The translations under genes were made by a program, and so were the position numbers. Below the pieces are notes generated by a model. The model saw only the letters and a program-made list of their open reading frames with translations. It was not told the DNA's origin and did not search any database. DNA of 64,000 nucleotides from Brachybacterium paraconglomeratum (lineage in GTDB: Bacteria; Actinomycetota; Actinomycetes; Actinomycetales; Dermabacteraceae): contig NZ_ML133859.1 in assembly GCF_003994255.1 (NCBI RefSeq), forward strand, positions 79,592-143,591. The letters run 5' to 3'. Shown piece by piece: positions 8,572 through 17,371 of the stretch (positions within the stretch are counted from its first letter, which is position 1; every line of letters begins with the position of its first letter).

Positions 8572-9207
8572 GTGCTGTCGCCGGACGAGACGACGGGGCG
8601 CAGCGCTCCGTCCACCACGCTCCGCGGCACCCCCCTGTCCGAGGGCGGCACGGCCCCCGCGAGCGCAGCGCACGAGGCCGGACCGTCGGCCGACGGCGGC
8701 CCGGCCCAGGGCACGACCTCCGATCCGTCGGCCGGCTCCCGACACTCCCTCCGCGACCGGGCGGGCGCGCTGGTGGACGAACACCTCCGCTCGACCCTGA
8801 AGTTCCTGGTCGTCGGCGGGCTGGTGTTCCTGCTGGACGCCGCGATGTACAACCTGCTGGTGTTCTGGCATCCCACGCAGGGCTGGGGCGAGGGCATCAT
8901 GCACGGAAGCCCGCTCACGGCGAAGGTGCTCACCATCGCGGTCGCCTCGTGCCTGACCTATCTGGGCAACCGGCTGTGGACCTTCGGGGACCGGCCCCGC
9001 CCGGACACGGCCCGCTCGATCATGCTGTTCATCCTGGTCAACGTGATCGCGACGGGGCTGCAGCTCGCCTGCCTGGCGTTCTCGCGGTACGTGCTGGGAC
9101 TGGACTCCCCGCTCGCGGACAACATCTCCGGCACCTTCGTCGGCCAGATCGTCTCGACCTCGTTCCGCTATGTCACCTACGGGCGGCTGGTCTTCCCCCG
9201 CCGCTGA
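8572..9207 (+). CDS. GtrA family membrane protein
   Basis: A 211-residue protein. Residues 1-60 are disordered and rich in Ser, Pro, Gly and Ala; the rest is a GtrA domain with four predicted membrane helices (FLVVGGLVFLLDAAMYNLLV, a second at LTIAVASCLTYLGNRLWTF, and two more). The signature GNRLWTF and the C-terminal FRYVTYGRLVF are typical. GtrA proteins are thought to flip or carry undecaprenyl-linked sugars for cell-wall or teichoic acid glycosylation; no partner glycosyltransferase is adjacent. GTG 8572 is preferred over GTG 8563 because of the -10-like hexamer 7 nt upstream. Confidence 0.8.
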   Translation: MLSPDETTGRSAPSTTLRGTPLSEGGTAPASAAHEAGPSADGGPAQGTTSDPSAGSRHSLRDRAGALVDEHLRSTLKFLVVGGLVFLLDAAMYNLLVFWHPTQGWGEGIMHGSPLTAKVLTIAVASCLTYLGNRLWTFGDRPRPDTARSIMLFILVNVIATGLQLACLAFSRYVLGLDSPLADNISGTFVGQIVSTSFRYVTYGRLVFPRR

Positions 9208-9274
9208 GCACCGGGCCGCTCGTCCCCCGGCGATCGCTGCCGCACCGCTCCGCGGCTCTGAGAGACTCGGGCGC

Positions 9275-10525
9275 ATGAACTCCTCCGGTCCCTGGACCCG
9301 TGCCGCCGCCGCTGCCGGCCTGCTCGTGGGCGGGCAGGCCCGTCCCACCGTGTTCGCGCAGATGTCGGCGAAGGCCGCCGCCCACGACGCGCTGAACCTC
9401 GGGCAGGGCTATCCCGACGACGACCCGCCCGCCCTGGTCGCCGAGGCGGCGATCGACGCGATCCGGCGCGGCCGCAACCAGTACCCGCCGGGTGCGGGCG
9501 AGGCGGAGCTGCGCGAGGCCGTGGCCGAGCATCAGGCCGGCTGGTACGGACTGCGCTGGGACCCCGCCACGGAGGTGCTGGTCACGACCGGGGCGACGGA
9601 GGCGCTGGCCGCGACGATCCTGGCGCTGGTCGAGCCGGGCGACGAGGTGATCACGCTCGAGCCGTTCTACGACCAGTACGCGGCGCTGATCGCGCTCGCG
9701 GGCGGCGTGCACCGCACCGTCCCGATCACCTCCCGGCCGGGCTCCGCCACAGGCACCGGCTCCGCGGCCGACGACGGGGACCTGGTGCTGGACGTGGACC
9801 GGGACGCGCTGCGCGCGGCGTTCTCCGAGCGCACCCGCCTGGTGCTGGTGAACACCCCGCACAACCCCACGGGGCTGATGCTGTGGGTGGAGGCGCTGCA
9901 GGCGATCGTCGAGGAGGCGGTGCGGCACGATGCGCTGATCGTCACCGACGAGGTCTATGAGCACCTCACCTTCGGCCCCGCCCATCTGCCGCCGGCGACG
10001 CTGCCCGGGGCGCAGGACCGCACGATCTCGATCTCCTCGGCGGGCAAGACCTTCGCCGTGACCGGGTGGAAGATCGGCTGGATCACGGCGCGGCCCGAGC
10101 TGATCACGGCGATCACCGGGGTCAAACAGTGGCTGACCTACGCCTCGGGCGCTCCCTTCCAGCCCGCGGTCGCCGCCGGGCTGCGGATGGATCCGACGGT
10201 CTTCCACGACCTCGCCGCCGACCTGCGCGCTCGGCGCGACCTGCTCACCGACGGTCTGCGCCGGATCGGCTTCCGGGTGAGCGTGCCGGAGGCCGGATAC
10301 TTCACCGTCGCCGACGCGGGCCCACTCGGCGAGAGCGACGCCCACGCCCTGGCCGAGCGCCTCCCCGAGGAGGCCGGGGTGGTCGCGATCCCGCTGTCGG
10401 CCTTCTACCGCGACGGCGAGGCGGGCGACGCCTCCTCGCACCTGCGGCTCGCCTTCTGCAAGTCGCGCGCGACGATCGAGCAGGCGCTGGAGCGGCTCGA
10501 GAGCTGGGCGGCGCCCCGCCGCTGA
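9275..10525 (+). CDS. Class I/II PLP-dependent aminotransferase (DapC / kynurenine aminotransferase-like)
   Basis: A 416-residue fold-type I aminotransferase. Key motifs are NLGQGYPD near the N-terminus, VTTGATEALAATILAL, the NTPHNPTG segment that binds the PLP ring, VTDEVYEHL, and SSAGKTFAVTGWKIGW containing the Schiff-base Lys. This group includes N-succinyldiaminopimelate aminotransferase DapC and kynurenine or glutamine transaminases. DapC (lysine and peptidoglycan precursor synthesis) is common in Micrococcales, but no other dap gene is nearby. A short Ser/Gly/Thr-rich insertion follows TVPITS. The ATG at 9275 is chosen because the longer frame runs back into the GtrA gene. Confidence 0.8.
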   Translation: MNSSGPWTRAAAAAGLLVGGQARPTVFAQMSAKAAAHDALNLGQGYPDDDPPALVAEAAIDAIRRGRNQYPPGAGEAELREAVAEHQAGWYGLRWDPATEVLVTTGATEALAATILALVEPGDEVITLEPFYDQYAALIALAGGVHRTVPITSRPGSATGTGSAADDGDLVLDVDRDALRAAFSERTRLVLVNTPHNPTGLMLWVEALQAIVEEAVRHDALIVTDEVYEHLTFGPAHLPPATLPGAQDRTISISSAGKTFAVTGWKIGWITARPELITAITGVKQWLTYASGAPFQPAVAAGLRMDPTVFHDLAADLRARRDLLTDGLRRIGFRVSVPEAGYFTVADAGPLGESDAHALAERLPEEAGVVAIPLSAFYRDGEAGDASSHLRLAFCKSRATIEQALERLESWAAPRR

Positions 10526-10659
10526 GCGGGTCCCGTCGCTGGACTGCCGACGGACGCTGCAGCCGACTCCCTCGGACGACCGGAGGGCCGGTCCCCGCCC
10601 CACAGGCATCAGCGCCCGCGGCTCGCCCCGCAGCGCAGTGTGCGCGGCCCCTCACGGAC

Positions 10660-10705
10660 GACGGCCCGCCGGCTTCCGGTGCGCTCCGGAAGCCGGCGGG
10701 CCGTC
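10660..10705. terminator. Bidirectional terminator hairpin
   Basis: A perfect 20-bp stem (arms 10660-10679 and 10686-10705, starting GACGGCCCGCCGG) with a 6-nt loop sits between the converging aminotransferase gene and the DUF4352-like gene. There is no T-tract, which is common for actinobacterial terminators. It can serve both strands. Confidence 0.85.
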
Positions 10706-10723
10706 ATGGTGGCGGGCTCGGCC

Positions 10724-11629
10724 TCAGGCGGCCTTGACCCAGACGTCCTCAGCGCTGAAGTTCAGCAGCGGGGAGACGGCGAAGTGGCCGTTCTTCGCCT
10801 GGTCGGCCGGAATCAGGATGCCGATCTCCCACTCCCCGGTGCCGCCGTCATGGAGGGTGCCGACGTCGAGCCAGCTCTTCGGCGTCACGGAGCCGGCGTC
10901 GTTGTAGGAGTTCCCTCCCTCGGTCACGTAGTCGACCATGAGGGAGAAGCCGGGCTCCGACGTGCCGTCTCCGTGGTAAGTCATCGACACCGGCACGAGG
11001 ATGTAGGTCTCGCCCTCCCCGGACTCCTCGTTGAACTCGTTGGCACCCATGACCTCGTCGGTCGCGTCCCAGTTCACGTCACCGATGGTGACGTCGAGGG
11101 CCCCGCCCTCACCGTCCTCGACGGTGAACTGCTCGCCGATCGCGTAGGGGGCGTCCTTGGTGCCCTTGCCGTCGGCGGCGGCCTCGGTCGGCTCTTCCGA
11201 GGTGCCGTCCTCGGTCGTCGCCTCCTCGGAGCTCTCCTCCTCCGTCGGCTCCTCGGAGGTCTCCTCGCCGTCCTCGGTGGTGGCCTGCTCCGAGGTGGTC
11301 CGGTCGTCCGTGGGCTCCCCGCCGTCGCGGGTGAAGAGGAAGATGCCGCCGCCGACGAGGAGCACGATCAGGGCCAGCACCGCACAGCCCGCGCAGATGA
11401 GCAGCGGCGTCTTCGAGGACTTCTTCGGCGGTTCGGCGTGCTGGGCGTAGGGCTGCTGGCCGTGGGCCCCGAAGGCGGGCGCGGAGGACGGCGCCTGGCC
11501 CCAGCCCTGCGGGTCCTGGCCGTAGCCGGAGTTCGCCGAGGCCTGCCCGTAAGCACCGCTCGGCGAGCCCAGCCCTCCCCATGTCGCGGTCCGGTCACGA
11601 TGCTCCGCGCACGAGAACGGGGGCGGCAC
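10724..11629 (-). CDS. Membrane-anchored DUF4352-like protein (paralog A1)
   Basis: A 301-residue protein of unknown function. Residues 1-70 are Gly/Gln/Tyr/Pro-rich and probably cytoplasmic; one membrane helix (LLICAGCAVLALIVLLVGGG) follows near 75-95; then a very acidic Thr/Glu/Ser-rich linker, and an extracellular beta-rich domain with VTIGDVNWDATDEV ending HFAVSPLLNFSAEDVWVKAA. This is the DUF4352-like layout seen in antigen and telomerase-like extracellular domains. The GTG start at 11629 has GGAG about 9 nt upstream. It is one of four relatives in the window (also 13993, 14868, 36500) and shares its C-terminal type with the 13993 protein. Follows the fadB/J-type gene by 41 nt. Confidence 0.72.
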   Translation of the reverse strand: MPPPFSCAEHRDRTATWGGLGSPSGAYGQASANSGYGQDPQGWGQAPSSAPAFGAHGQQPYAQHAEPPKKSSKTPLLICAGCAVLALIVLLVGGGIFLFTRDGGEPTDDRTTSEQATTEDGEETSEEPTEEESSEEATTEDGTSEEPTEAAADGKGTKDAPYAIGEQFTVEDGEGGALDVTIGDVNWDATDEVMGANEFNEESGEGETYILVPVSMTYHGDGTSEPGFSLMVDYVTEGGNSYNDAGSVTPKSWLDVGTLHDGGTGEWEIGILIPADQAKNGHFAVSPLLNFSAEDVWVKAA

Positions 11630-11670
11630 CGCGCGTCTCCGCGCGATGGCCGCCCCCGTCGGGACCGGGC

Positions 11671-13872
11671 TCAGCGCCCCGCGGTGAACCGCTCCCTGTG
11701 GAAGGCGCTGCCGGTGGTGCGCTCGGAGGCGCCGGAGGCGTCGAGATAGGGGGTGATCCCGCCGCGGTGGCGGGGGAAGCCCGCGCCGAGGATCAGCGCG
11801 AGGTCCACCTGCTCGGGCTGCTCGACCACGCCCTCCTCGATCATCAGCTGGATCTCCTCGGCCAGGCCCGCCCGCACCTTCTCCAGCAGCGCCTCGCCGA
11901 CCAGCGGCTCGATGCCGGCGGGACGCTCGCCCTCGCCGAAGACCTGCGCGACCGTCGGGGAGACAGGCGGGTGCACGGAGGTGCGGCTGCGCTCGGTGAA
12001 GTGGACGCCGCCCTGCGCCATGACGCCGAGTCCGGGCGAGGCGTGGAAGCGGTCGCCGAGCTCCTCGAGCAGCACCTGGCCCACGTGGTCGGCGACGCCG
12101 AGCCCCACCAGGTCCAGCAGCTCGAAGGGGCGCATCGGCATGCCGAGCGCGTCGAGGGAGGCGTCGACCTCCACCGGGTCCGCGCCGGCGTCGAGGGAGG
12201 CGAGCACGCCGCCGAGCACGCGGAAGAGCAGTCGGTTGACGATGAAGCCGGGCGCGTCGGCGCTGCGCACCGCGAACTTCCGCAGGCGGCGCACCACCTC
12301 GAGACCGGTGGCGAGGGTCTGCTCATCGGTCTTCTCGGTGTGGATCACCTCGACCAGCGGCATCTTCGCGACGGGGTTGAAGAAGTGCAGGCCGACGACC
12401 CGCTCGGGGCGGGCGAGGTCCTCGGCCATCTTCGACACGGAGAGCGAGGAGGTGTTGGTGACCAGCAGCGCGTCCTCGGCGAGGACGCCCTCGAGCTCGG
12501 CGAAGACGGACTTCTTGATCGTCAGCACCTCCGGCACCGCCTCGATCACGAGGTCGCAGCCGGCGAGCTCCTGCAGGTCGGTGGTGGCGGAGAGGTTCTC
12601 GGCGATCGCGGTCGCGGTCTGCTCGTCGAGATGACCGCGGGCGGCGGTCTGGGCGATCACGTCGCGGGCGGCGGCCAGGCCCTTCTCGGCGATGGTCTCG
12701 TCGAGGTCGCGCATCACGACGGGGACCTGCAGGCCGAGCGCGAGCTGCGCCGCGATCTGGGAGGCCATCAGCCCGGCGCCGGCGACGCCGACGCGCGTGA
12801 TCTCCCGCGCGCCCTCGACCGGGGTGCGGCCGGGCTTGCCGCGGCGCAGCAGCTCGGCGGAGTAGAGGGACGCGGAGGCGGCATCGCTGCGGACGAGCTC
12901 GGCGAGCGCGTCACCCTCGCGGGTCAGGGCGTCCTCGAGGGTGGAGCCGGGCAGCTGCTGTAGCAGGATCAGGGCTCGGCCGACGGCGGGGGCGCCCTGC
13001 GCCTCGAGGCGCTGCGCCCAGGCGCGGCGGGTCTCGGCGGGGCTGTGCGGGGCGTCGAGCGCGTCCAGCAGCTCCTCGGCCTCGGGCGAGTCGGCGGCGG
13101 GCAGGGCCGGGGCGCGGCCGCCCCAGGCGCCCGAGGCTCCGGCCGGGGCGGTCTCGCCGACGACGGCGGGGTCGACCACGTCGGTGTCGGTCTCGTCGAC
13201 GTCGACGTGGGCGGCGACCAGGGCGGCGAACTGCTCGAGGGCCTCGTCGAGGTCGGCGGCGATCTCGTCGACGAGCCCGGCCTCCTGGGCCTTCTCGGCG
13301 GTGAGCTGGCGGTCGCGGGCGGGGTCCTCGAGGATCATCCGCACGGCGGTCTCCGCGCCGACGACGGACTGCAGCAGCGTGGTGCCGCCCCAGCCGGGGA
13401 GGATGCCGAGGCTGGTCTCGGGCAGGCCGATGCCGCGCACGCCGGGGGCGGCGGTGCGCACGTCGGCCATGAGCGCGACTTCGAGGCCGCCGCCGAGGGC
13501 GACGCCGTTCAGGTGGGCGAGGATCGGGACGGGGCTGGTGCGCACGCGGACCTGCAGGTCGTGGGCGGCGCGGGTCATCGCGCGGACGTTCTCGGCGGCG
13601 GTGGGGTCGGCGAACATCGACAGGTCGGCGCCGGCGAGGAAGGTGCGGCCGGTGCCGGTCAGGGCGATCGCGCGGATCTCCCCGGCCTCGGCGCGGTCGA
13701 GCGCGGCGGCGATCGCGCCGGTGACGGCGTCGATGGAACGGGGGCCGAGGGTCGCGGGGCGGCGCTCCTCGCCCTCCGGCGGGGCGAAGGTCAGAACGGC
13801 CACGGTGCCGAGTCCGGGATGCTCGCGATCCTCCGTGAGGACTCGGGTGACGTGCTCGGTGTAGCTGCTCAT
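11671..13872 (-). CDS. Bifunctional enoyl-CoA hydratase / 3-hydroxyacyl-CoA dehydrogenase (FadB/FadJ type)
   Basis: A 733-residue fusion for two steps of fatty acid beta-oxidation. The N-terminal crotonase domain (about 1-215) has AGADLSMFA and the oxyanion-hole segment NGVALGGGLEVAL plus GLPETSLGILPGWGGTTLL with the catalytic Glu. The NAD-binding 3-hydroxyacyl-CoA dehydrogenase domain starts near 365 with VGVAGAGLMASQIA and contains GLHFFNPVAKMPLVEVI, followed by two C-terminal helical domains (FIVNRLLFRVL). The matching thiolase is not next door but at 47.4 kb, in an operon with an acyl-CoA dehydrogenase. Both promoters carry the same 21-bp box (13917-13937 and 48707-48727), so common control is likely. 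Confidence 0.9.
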   Translation of the reverse strand: MSSYTEHVTRVLTEDREHPGLGTVAVLTFAPPEGEERRPATLGPRSIDAVTGAIAAALDRAEAGEIRAIALTGTGRTFLAGADLSMFADPTAAENVRAMTRAAHDLQVRVRTSPVPILAHLNGVALGGGLEVALMADVRTAAPGVRGIGLPETSLGILPGWGGTTLLQSVVGAETAVRMILEDPARDRQLTAEKAQEAGLVDEIAADLDEALEQFAALVAAHVDVDETDTDVVDPAVVGETAPAGASGAWGGRAPALPAADSPEAEELLDALDAPHSPAETRRAWAQRLEAQGAPAVGRALILLQQLPGSTLEDALTREGDALAELVRSDAASASLYSAELLRRGKPGRTPVEGAREITRVGVAGAGLMASQIAAQLALGLQVPVVMRDLDETIAEKGLAAARDVIAQTAARGHLDEQTATAIAENLSATTDLQELAGCDLVIEAVPEVLTIKKSVFAELEGVLAEDALLVTNTSSLSVSKMAEDLARPERVVGLHFFNPVAKMPLVEVIHTEKTDEQTLATGLEVVRRLRKFAVRSADAPGFIVNRLLFRVLGGVLASLDAGADPVEVDASLDALGMPMRPFELLDLVGLGVADHVGQVLLEELGDRFHASPGLGVMAQGGVHFTERSRTSVHPPVSPTVAQVFGEGERPAGIEPLVGEALLEKVRAGLAEEIQLMIEEGVVEQPEQVDLALILGAGFPRHRGGITPYLDASGASERTTGSAFHRERFTAGR

Positions 13873-13916
13873 CAGGGGCCTTTCGCGTTCTCGTCGTCGA
13901 GTGCCGCACAGTTGTC

Positions 13917-13937
13917 TGATACTGCGGGTTTCAGGTA
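13917..13937 (-). promoter_or_regulatory. 21-bp box upstream of the FadB/FadJ gene, shared with the thiolase operon
   Basis: On the plus strand the box reads TGATACT, G, CGGGTT, T, CAGGTA. The same word with only two changes (A and G at the single positions) is found at 48707-48727, upstream of the thiolase/acyl-CoA dehydrogenase operon. Here it lies 45 nt before the start codon. Likely the operator of a fatty-acid or acyl-CoA responsive repressor; the regulator itself is not in the window. Confidence 0.65.
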
Positions 13938-13992
13938 GATCATGCCCCAGGTCGGGGCCGGGTGTCCACCGGGGCCGCTCCGTCCGACCGCC

Positions 13993-14667
13993 TCAGCTCG
14001 CGCGGATCCAGATGCCCTCCTGGACATCGCCCGCGCGCGGGGTGAGCACGAAGTGCCCCTCCCCCCGGATCCCCTCGGGGACCACGAAGGCCTGCTGGGA
14101 GAGGATCTCGTCCGTCGGCACGGCGGTCTCCTTCTGCGAGATCTCGTCGTAGAGCGGGGTGACCTGGGCGCCGTTCTTGTGCTCGGTGCCGTCGGCGGCC
14201 ACGTAGGTGACGTCGATCCAGTGGCCTCCGTAGGTGGCGAAGGGCTTCTCCCCGCGATGGACCCCCTCGAAGGTGACCATGATGTTCTTCATCCCCTCGG
14301 CGGGCTCGTCGTTCAGGGAGTTCGTCTCCCGGATCTCCTCGGTCGCGTCCCAGTCCACGGCGGTGATCCGCACGTCGACGTGGCCGCTGTCCTCGGTCGG
14401 CTCGAAGGGGACGACGGCGTCGTGCGCCACCGCCTCGTCGGGGCCGACGGGGGCCTCGGCGAGGACCTCGCCGCCCTCGGGGACGGTCTGCTCCGTCGCG
14501 ACCTCCTCCTCGCCCGGGGAGGGCGGCCCCTGCAGCGCCCGGATCCCGAAGAAGCCGCCGACGCCGAGCAGCAGTCCCGCGATCACCGAGACGGCGGCGA
14601 CCGCGACGTAGAAGGAGGTGCGGGGGCGGTGTTCGGGCAGCGGCTGGGTGGGCGGCGTGGGCTGCAT
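13993..14667 (-). CDS. Membrane-anchored DUF4352-like protein (paralog A2)
   Basis: A 224-residue protein with a short Pro-rich cytoplasmic tail (1-16), one membrane helix (residues about 17-43), an acidic linker, and an extracellular domain with VDWDATEEIRE and the ending HFVLTPRAGDVQEGIWIRAS. The VDWDAT and W-I/V-R/K-A ending match the 10724-11629 protein, so the two form one branch of the family. The ATG at 14667 has a strong GGAGGAG site 6-12 nt upstream. No enzymatic motif is visible. Function unknown. Confidence 0.75.
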   Translation of the reverse strand: MQPTPPTQPLPEHRPRTSFYVAVAAVSVIAGLLLGVGGFFGIRALQGPPSPGEEEVATEQTVPEGGEVLAEAPVGPDEAVAHDAVVPFEPTEDSGHVDVRITAVDWDATEEIRETNSLNDEPAEGMKNIMVTFEGVHRGEKPFATYGGHWIDVTYVAADGTEHKNGAQVTPLYDEISQKETAVPTDEILSQQAFVVPEGIRGEGHFVLTPRAGDVQEGIWIRAS

Positions 14668-14867
14668 GTCGACTCCTCCTGCGGCGCGCCGCTCCGCGGT
14701 CGTCGCCGCCCCTCCCCCGGTGCGGTGCGCTGCCCCTGCGCGGGGCACCCTCACGCTAGCGCACGCGGCCTGCTTCCTCCGTCCCGCGCCCCTCCGGTCC
14801 GCAAGCCCCCGGCTCGCGGCCGACGCGCCGGCGCCCGGGCGCCGGCGACCACCAGCCGACGGCGCGC

Positions 14868-15869
14868 TCAGGTGGTCGCGAAGTAGAGGACCTCTCCGCT
14901 GAACGTCTCGACCCCGAGCCGGAAGCTCTCCACCTCCGCCTCGGGCACCACGAAGGCGCTGTGGAAGCGGGCACTGGCCCCGTCGGCGAGCGGGGTGATG
15001 CGCTTCATCGGGTCCGGGACGAGGCCTTCGCCGACGTCCGGGAAGTAGGTGCGCGAGGACTCGCCGGTCAGCCACAGCTCCTCGGCGGGCGCGAGGTGCC
15101 CGGTCCCGTCGTAGCGCACCTCGTACTCGACCAGGACCAGGCGATAGCCCTCCTGGATGGCGCCCTCGCCGCTCGCGCCGGGCAGGGTCGCGTCGAGGTC
15201 GACCGCCAGCGGGGTGACGCTGAGCGTCCCGCCGGTCCAGACGCTCCAGGCGACGGTGTGCTCGCCGACGGTCGCGGGCCGGTCGTAGCCGCCGGTGCCG
15301 TCGGTGACCTCGCGCCCCTGCGCGTCGAGGACGGTGCCGGGCTCGCGCGGCTGCTCGGTCTGCGCGGGCGGGGCGGAGCGGGTGGCGGGCGCGGAGGGCG
15401 GCGCGGCCGACGGGTCCGCCGCACCGCCGCCGAGCAGGTTCTGCCCGGCGCCGAGCACGAGGGCGACGATCGCGACGGCGGCCGCGCCCTGCACGGCGAC
15501 CATGGCGAGGATGGCCCAGGCGGGCAGGCGGCCGTCGCGGCGCTCCTCGTCGGGCGTCTCCTCCGGGGCGTCGTAGGTGAAGGACGGCGCGCCGTAGGGG
15601 CCCTCGGCGGGGGCGTCGAAGAGGCCGTCGGGCACGCCGGGGGGCTCCTCGGAGGCCGCGCCGGTCGCATCGGGCCCGACCCCCGTCCCGGACCAGGCGG
15701 AGACGTCGGCCGTGAGGTCGCGCGACGGGACGGCGCGTGCGCCCCGGCGGGGAAGCGCGGGCAGGGCGGCGGGGTCGGCGGGGGTGCGCGCGGACGGGTC
15801 GGAGGCGTCCGGCGCGTCGGCGCCGTCCTCCCAGTCGTAGTCGGAGGGCGTCCCCCGTCCCGTTCTCAT
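14868..15869 (-). CDS. Membrane-anchored DUF4352-like protein (paralog B1)
   Basis: A 333-residue protein. The first 118 residues are acidic and low-complexity (Asp/Pro/Ala-rich), then one membrane helix (LPAWAILAMVAVQGAAAVAI begins it), a Pro/Ala-rich spacer, and a beta-rich outer domain beginning GGYDRPATVGEHTVAWSVW and ending SFRLGVETFSGEVLYFATT. The YDRPAT-GEHT motif and the LY-aromatic ending are shared with the 36500-37426 protein. TAGGCT at 15876-15881 lies 6 nt before the ATG, so the transcript may be leaderless. Function unknown. Confidence 0.75.
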   Translation of the reverse strand: MRTGRGTPSDYDWEDGADAPDASDPSARTPADPAALPALPRRGARAVPSRDLTADVSAWSGTGVGPDATGAASEEPPGVPDGLFDAPAEGPYGAPSFTYDAPEETPDEERRDGRLPAWAILAMVAVQGAAAVAIVALVLGAGQNLLGGGAADPSAAPPSAPATRSAPPAQTEQPREPGTVLDAQGREVTDGTGGYDRPATVGEHTVAWSVWTGGTLSVTPLAVDLDATLPGASGEGAIQEGYRLVLVEYEVRYDGTGHLAPAEELWLTGESSRTYFPDVGEGLVPDPMKRITPLADGASARFHSAFVVPEAEVESFRLGVETFSGEVLYFATT

Positions 15870-15941
15870 GCCTCGAGCCTAGAGGACGGGCACGACGGAG
15901 CGGCGGGGTCGCAGACCCTTGCCGACGACGGCGCGGCGGGC

Positions 15942-16091
15942 TCAGCCGAGCCAGGCGGTGACCAGCGCGTACGCACCGATCGAGAGGAGCAGGATGATCC
16001 CGAGCAGCACCAGCGCGACGGCCCTCGGGGCGGGGCGACGGGAAGCGCGGCGGTCTGGGTCCGGGCTGCTCGGGTCCTGGGCGTTCGGCAC
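15942..16091 (-). CDS. Small single-pass membrane protein (49 residues)
   Basis: A 49-residue protein: 24 hydrophilic residues rich in Ser, Pro, Asp and Arg, then one membrane helix (VALVLLGIILLLSIGAYALV). The GTG at 16091 is chosen because AAGGAG sits about 9-14 nt upstream, while the longer open frame upstream has no such site and is not hydrophobic or ordered. It follows the DUF4352-like cluster in orientation. No function can be assigned. Confidence 0.6.
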   Translation of the reverse strand: MPNAQDPSSPDPDRRASRRPAPRAVALVLLGIILLLSIGAYALVTAWLG

Positions 16092-16377
16092 GTGCCGTGC
16101 TCCTTCCGGGGCTGGTCGGGGCCCGGCGGGGCGGGCACGGCCACGGTAGTCGACCTGTCCGGGACCGGGCTGGACGGCGAACCTCGCGCCGACCGCCGAC
16201 TGCGCCGCGCGGCGCCCGAGCTGCCACGCCACTCGCCCCGCCCCCGGACGGCATCGGCCGCCGGTCAGGGAGGCGCGCTAGCGTCGTGGGCTTACCGGCC
16301 GGTCACCGCCGCGCCCGCGGCCCGAGAGCCGACGGGCGCGGACGCACCCGGCCCCGCAACGTCACGAGGAGTGCTCC

Positions 16378-17343
16378 ATGACCTCTGCTCCGACCGCATC
16401 CCTGACCCGTCTGCCCCGCACCGACCTCGAGGTGCTCCCGCTGAACCTCGGCGGGAACACCTTCGGCTGGACCTCGGACCGCGAGACGTCCTTCGCCGTG
16501 CTGGACGCCTTCGTCGCCGCCGGCGGCAGCTTCATCGACACTGCCGACGCCTACGCCGCCTGGGCCGAGGGCAGCGAGGGCGGCGACTCCGAGACGGTGC
16601 TCGGCGAATGGTTCGAGGCGCGCGGGAATCGCGAGGAGATCGTGCTGGCCACCAAGGTCGGCGCGAAGCCGTCGCGCACGGGCCTGTCGGCCGCGAACGT
16701 CGAGGCGGCGCTGGACGAGTCGCTCGAGCGGCTGCGCACCGACCGCATCGACCTCTACTACGCCCACTACGACGACGAGGAGGTCTCGATCGAGGAGCAG
16801 GTGCGGATCGCCGACGGCCTGGTCCGCTCCGGCAGGGTGCGCCACCTGGGCCTGTCGAACTTCTCGCCGGAGCGCATGCGGGAGTGGTTCGAGGTCGCGA
16901 CCCGCGAGGGCCTCACCGTGCCGGTCGCGATCCAGCCGCACTACAACCTGCTGGCCCGCGCCGCGTACGAGAAGGACTACGCTCCGATCGCGCGCGAGTT
17001 CGACGCGGCCGTCATGCCCTACTTCTCCCTCGCCTCCGGCCTGCTGACCGGCAAGTACCGCACGAAGGAGGACCTCGAGGGCCGCGCCCGCAAGGGCATG
17101 GTCGAGGACAATCTCACCGAGGACGCCCTGGCCGTGGTGGACGTGCTCACCGAGGTCGCCGCGACGCACGACGCGGAGCCGGCGTCCGTCGCGATCGCCT
17201 GGCTGCTGGCCAAGGGCACGACCGCCCCGATCGCCTCGGCGAGCACGCCCGAGCAGCTGCCGGCCCTCCTCGCAGGCACGGCTCTCGAGCTCTCCGCTCA
17301 GGACGTCGCCGCCCTGGACGAGGCCTCGGCACCCTTCGCCTGA
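16378..17343 (+). CDS. Aldo/keto reductase
   Basis: A 321-residue NADPH-dependent oxidoreductase with a TIM-barrel fold. The catalytic set is visible as DTADAYAAW (Asp and Tyr), LATKVGAKP (Lys) and LYYAHYDDEEV (His). HLGLSNFSPERM and IQPHYNLL are family signatures, and the C-terminal SASTPEQL forms the cofactor loop. The length is normal. It resembles the general-stress YghZ/Tas-like branch (AKR12/14) but the substrate cannot be told. GGAG lies about 8 nt before the ATG. Converges with the lipoprotein gene only 28 nt away. Confidence 0.88.
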   Translation: MTSAPTASLTRLPRTDLEVLPLNLGGNTFGWTSDRETSFAVLDAFVAAGGSFIDTADAYAAWAEGSEGGDSETVLGEWFEARGNREEIVLATKVGAKPSRTGLSAANVEAALDESLERLRTDRIDLYYAHYDDEEVSIEEQVRIADGLVRSGRVRHLGLSNFSPERMREWFEVATREGLTVPVAIQPHYNLLARAAYEKDYAPIAREFDAAVMPYFSLASGLLTGKYRTKEDLEGRARKGMVEDNLTEDALAVVDVLTEVAATHDAEPASVAIAWLLAKGTTAPIASASTPEQLPALLAGTALELSAQDVAALDEASAPFA

Positions 17344-17371
17344 GCAGCGCCGGGAGCCCGGCGGAGTCAGG

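Noticed and set aside
10724..15869. Type VII or sortase substrates among the DUF4352-like proteins
   Set aside because: No LPXTG motif, WXG hairpin or C-terminal secretion signal was found; each has an N-terminal anchor helix.
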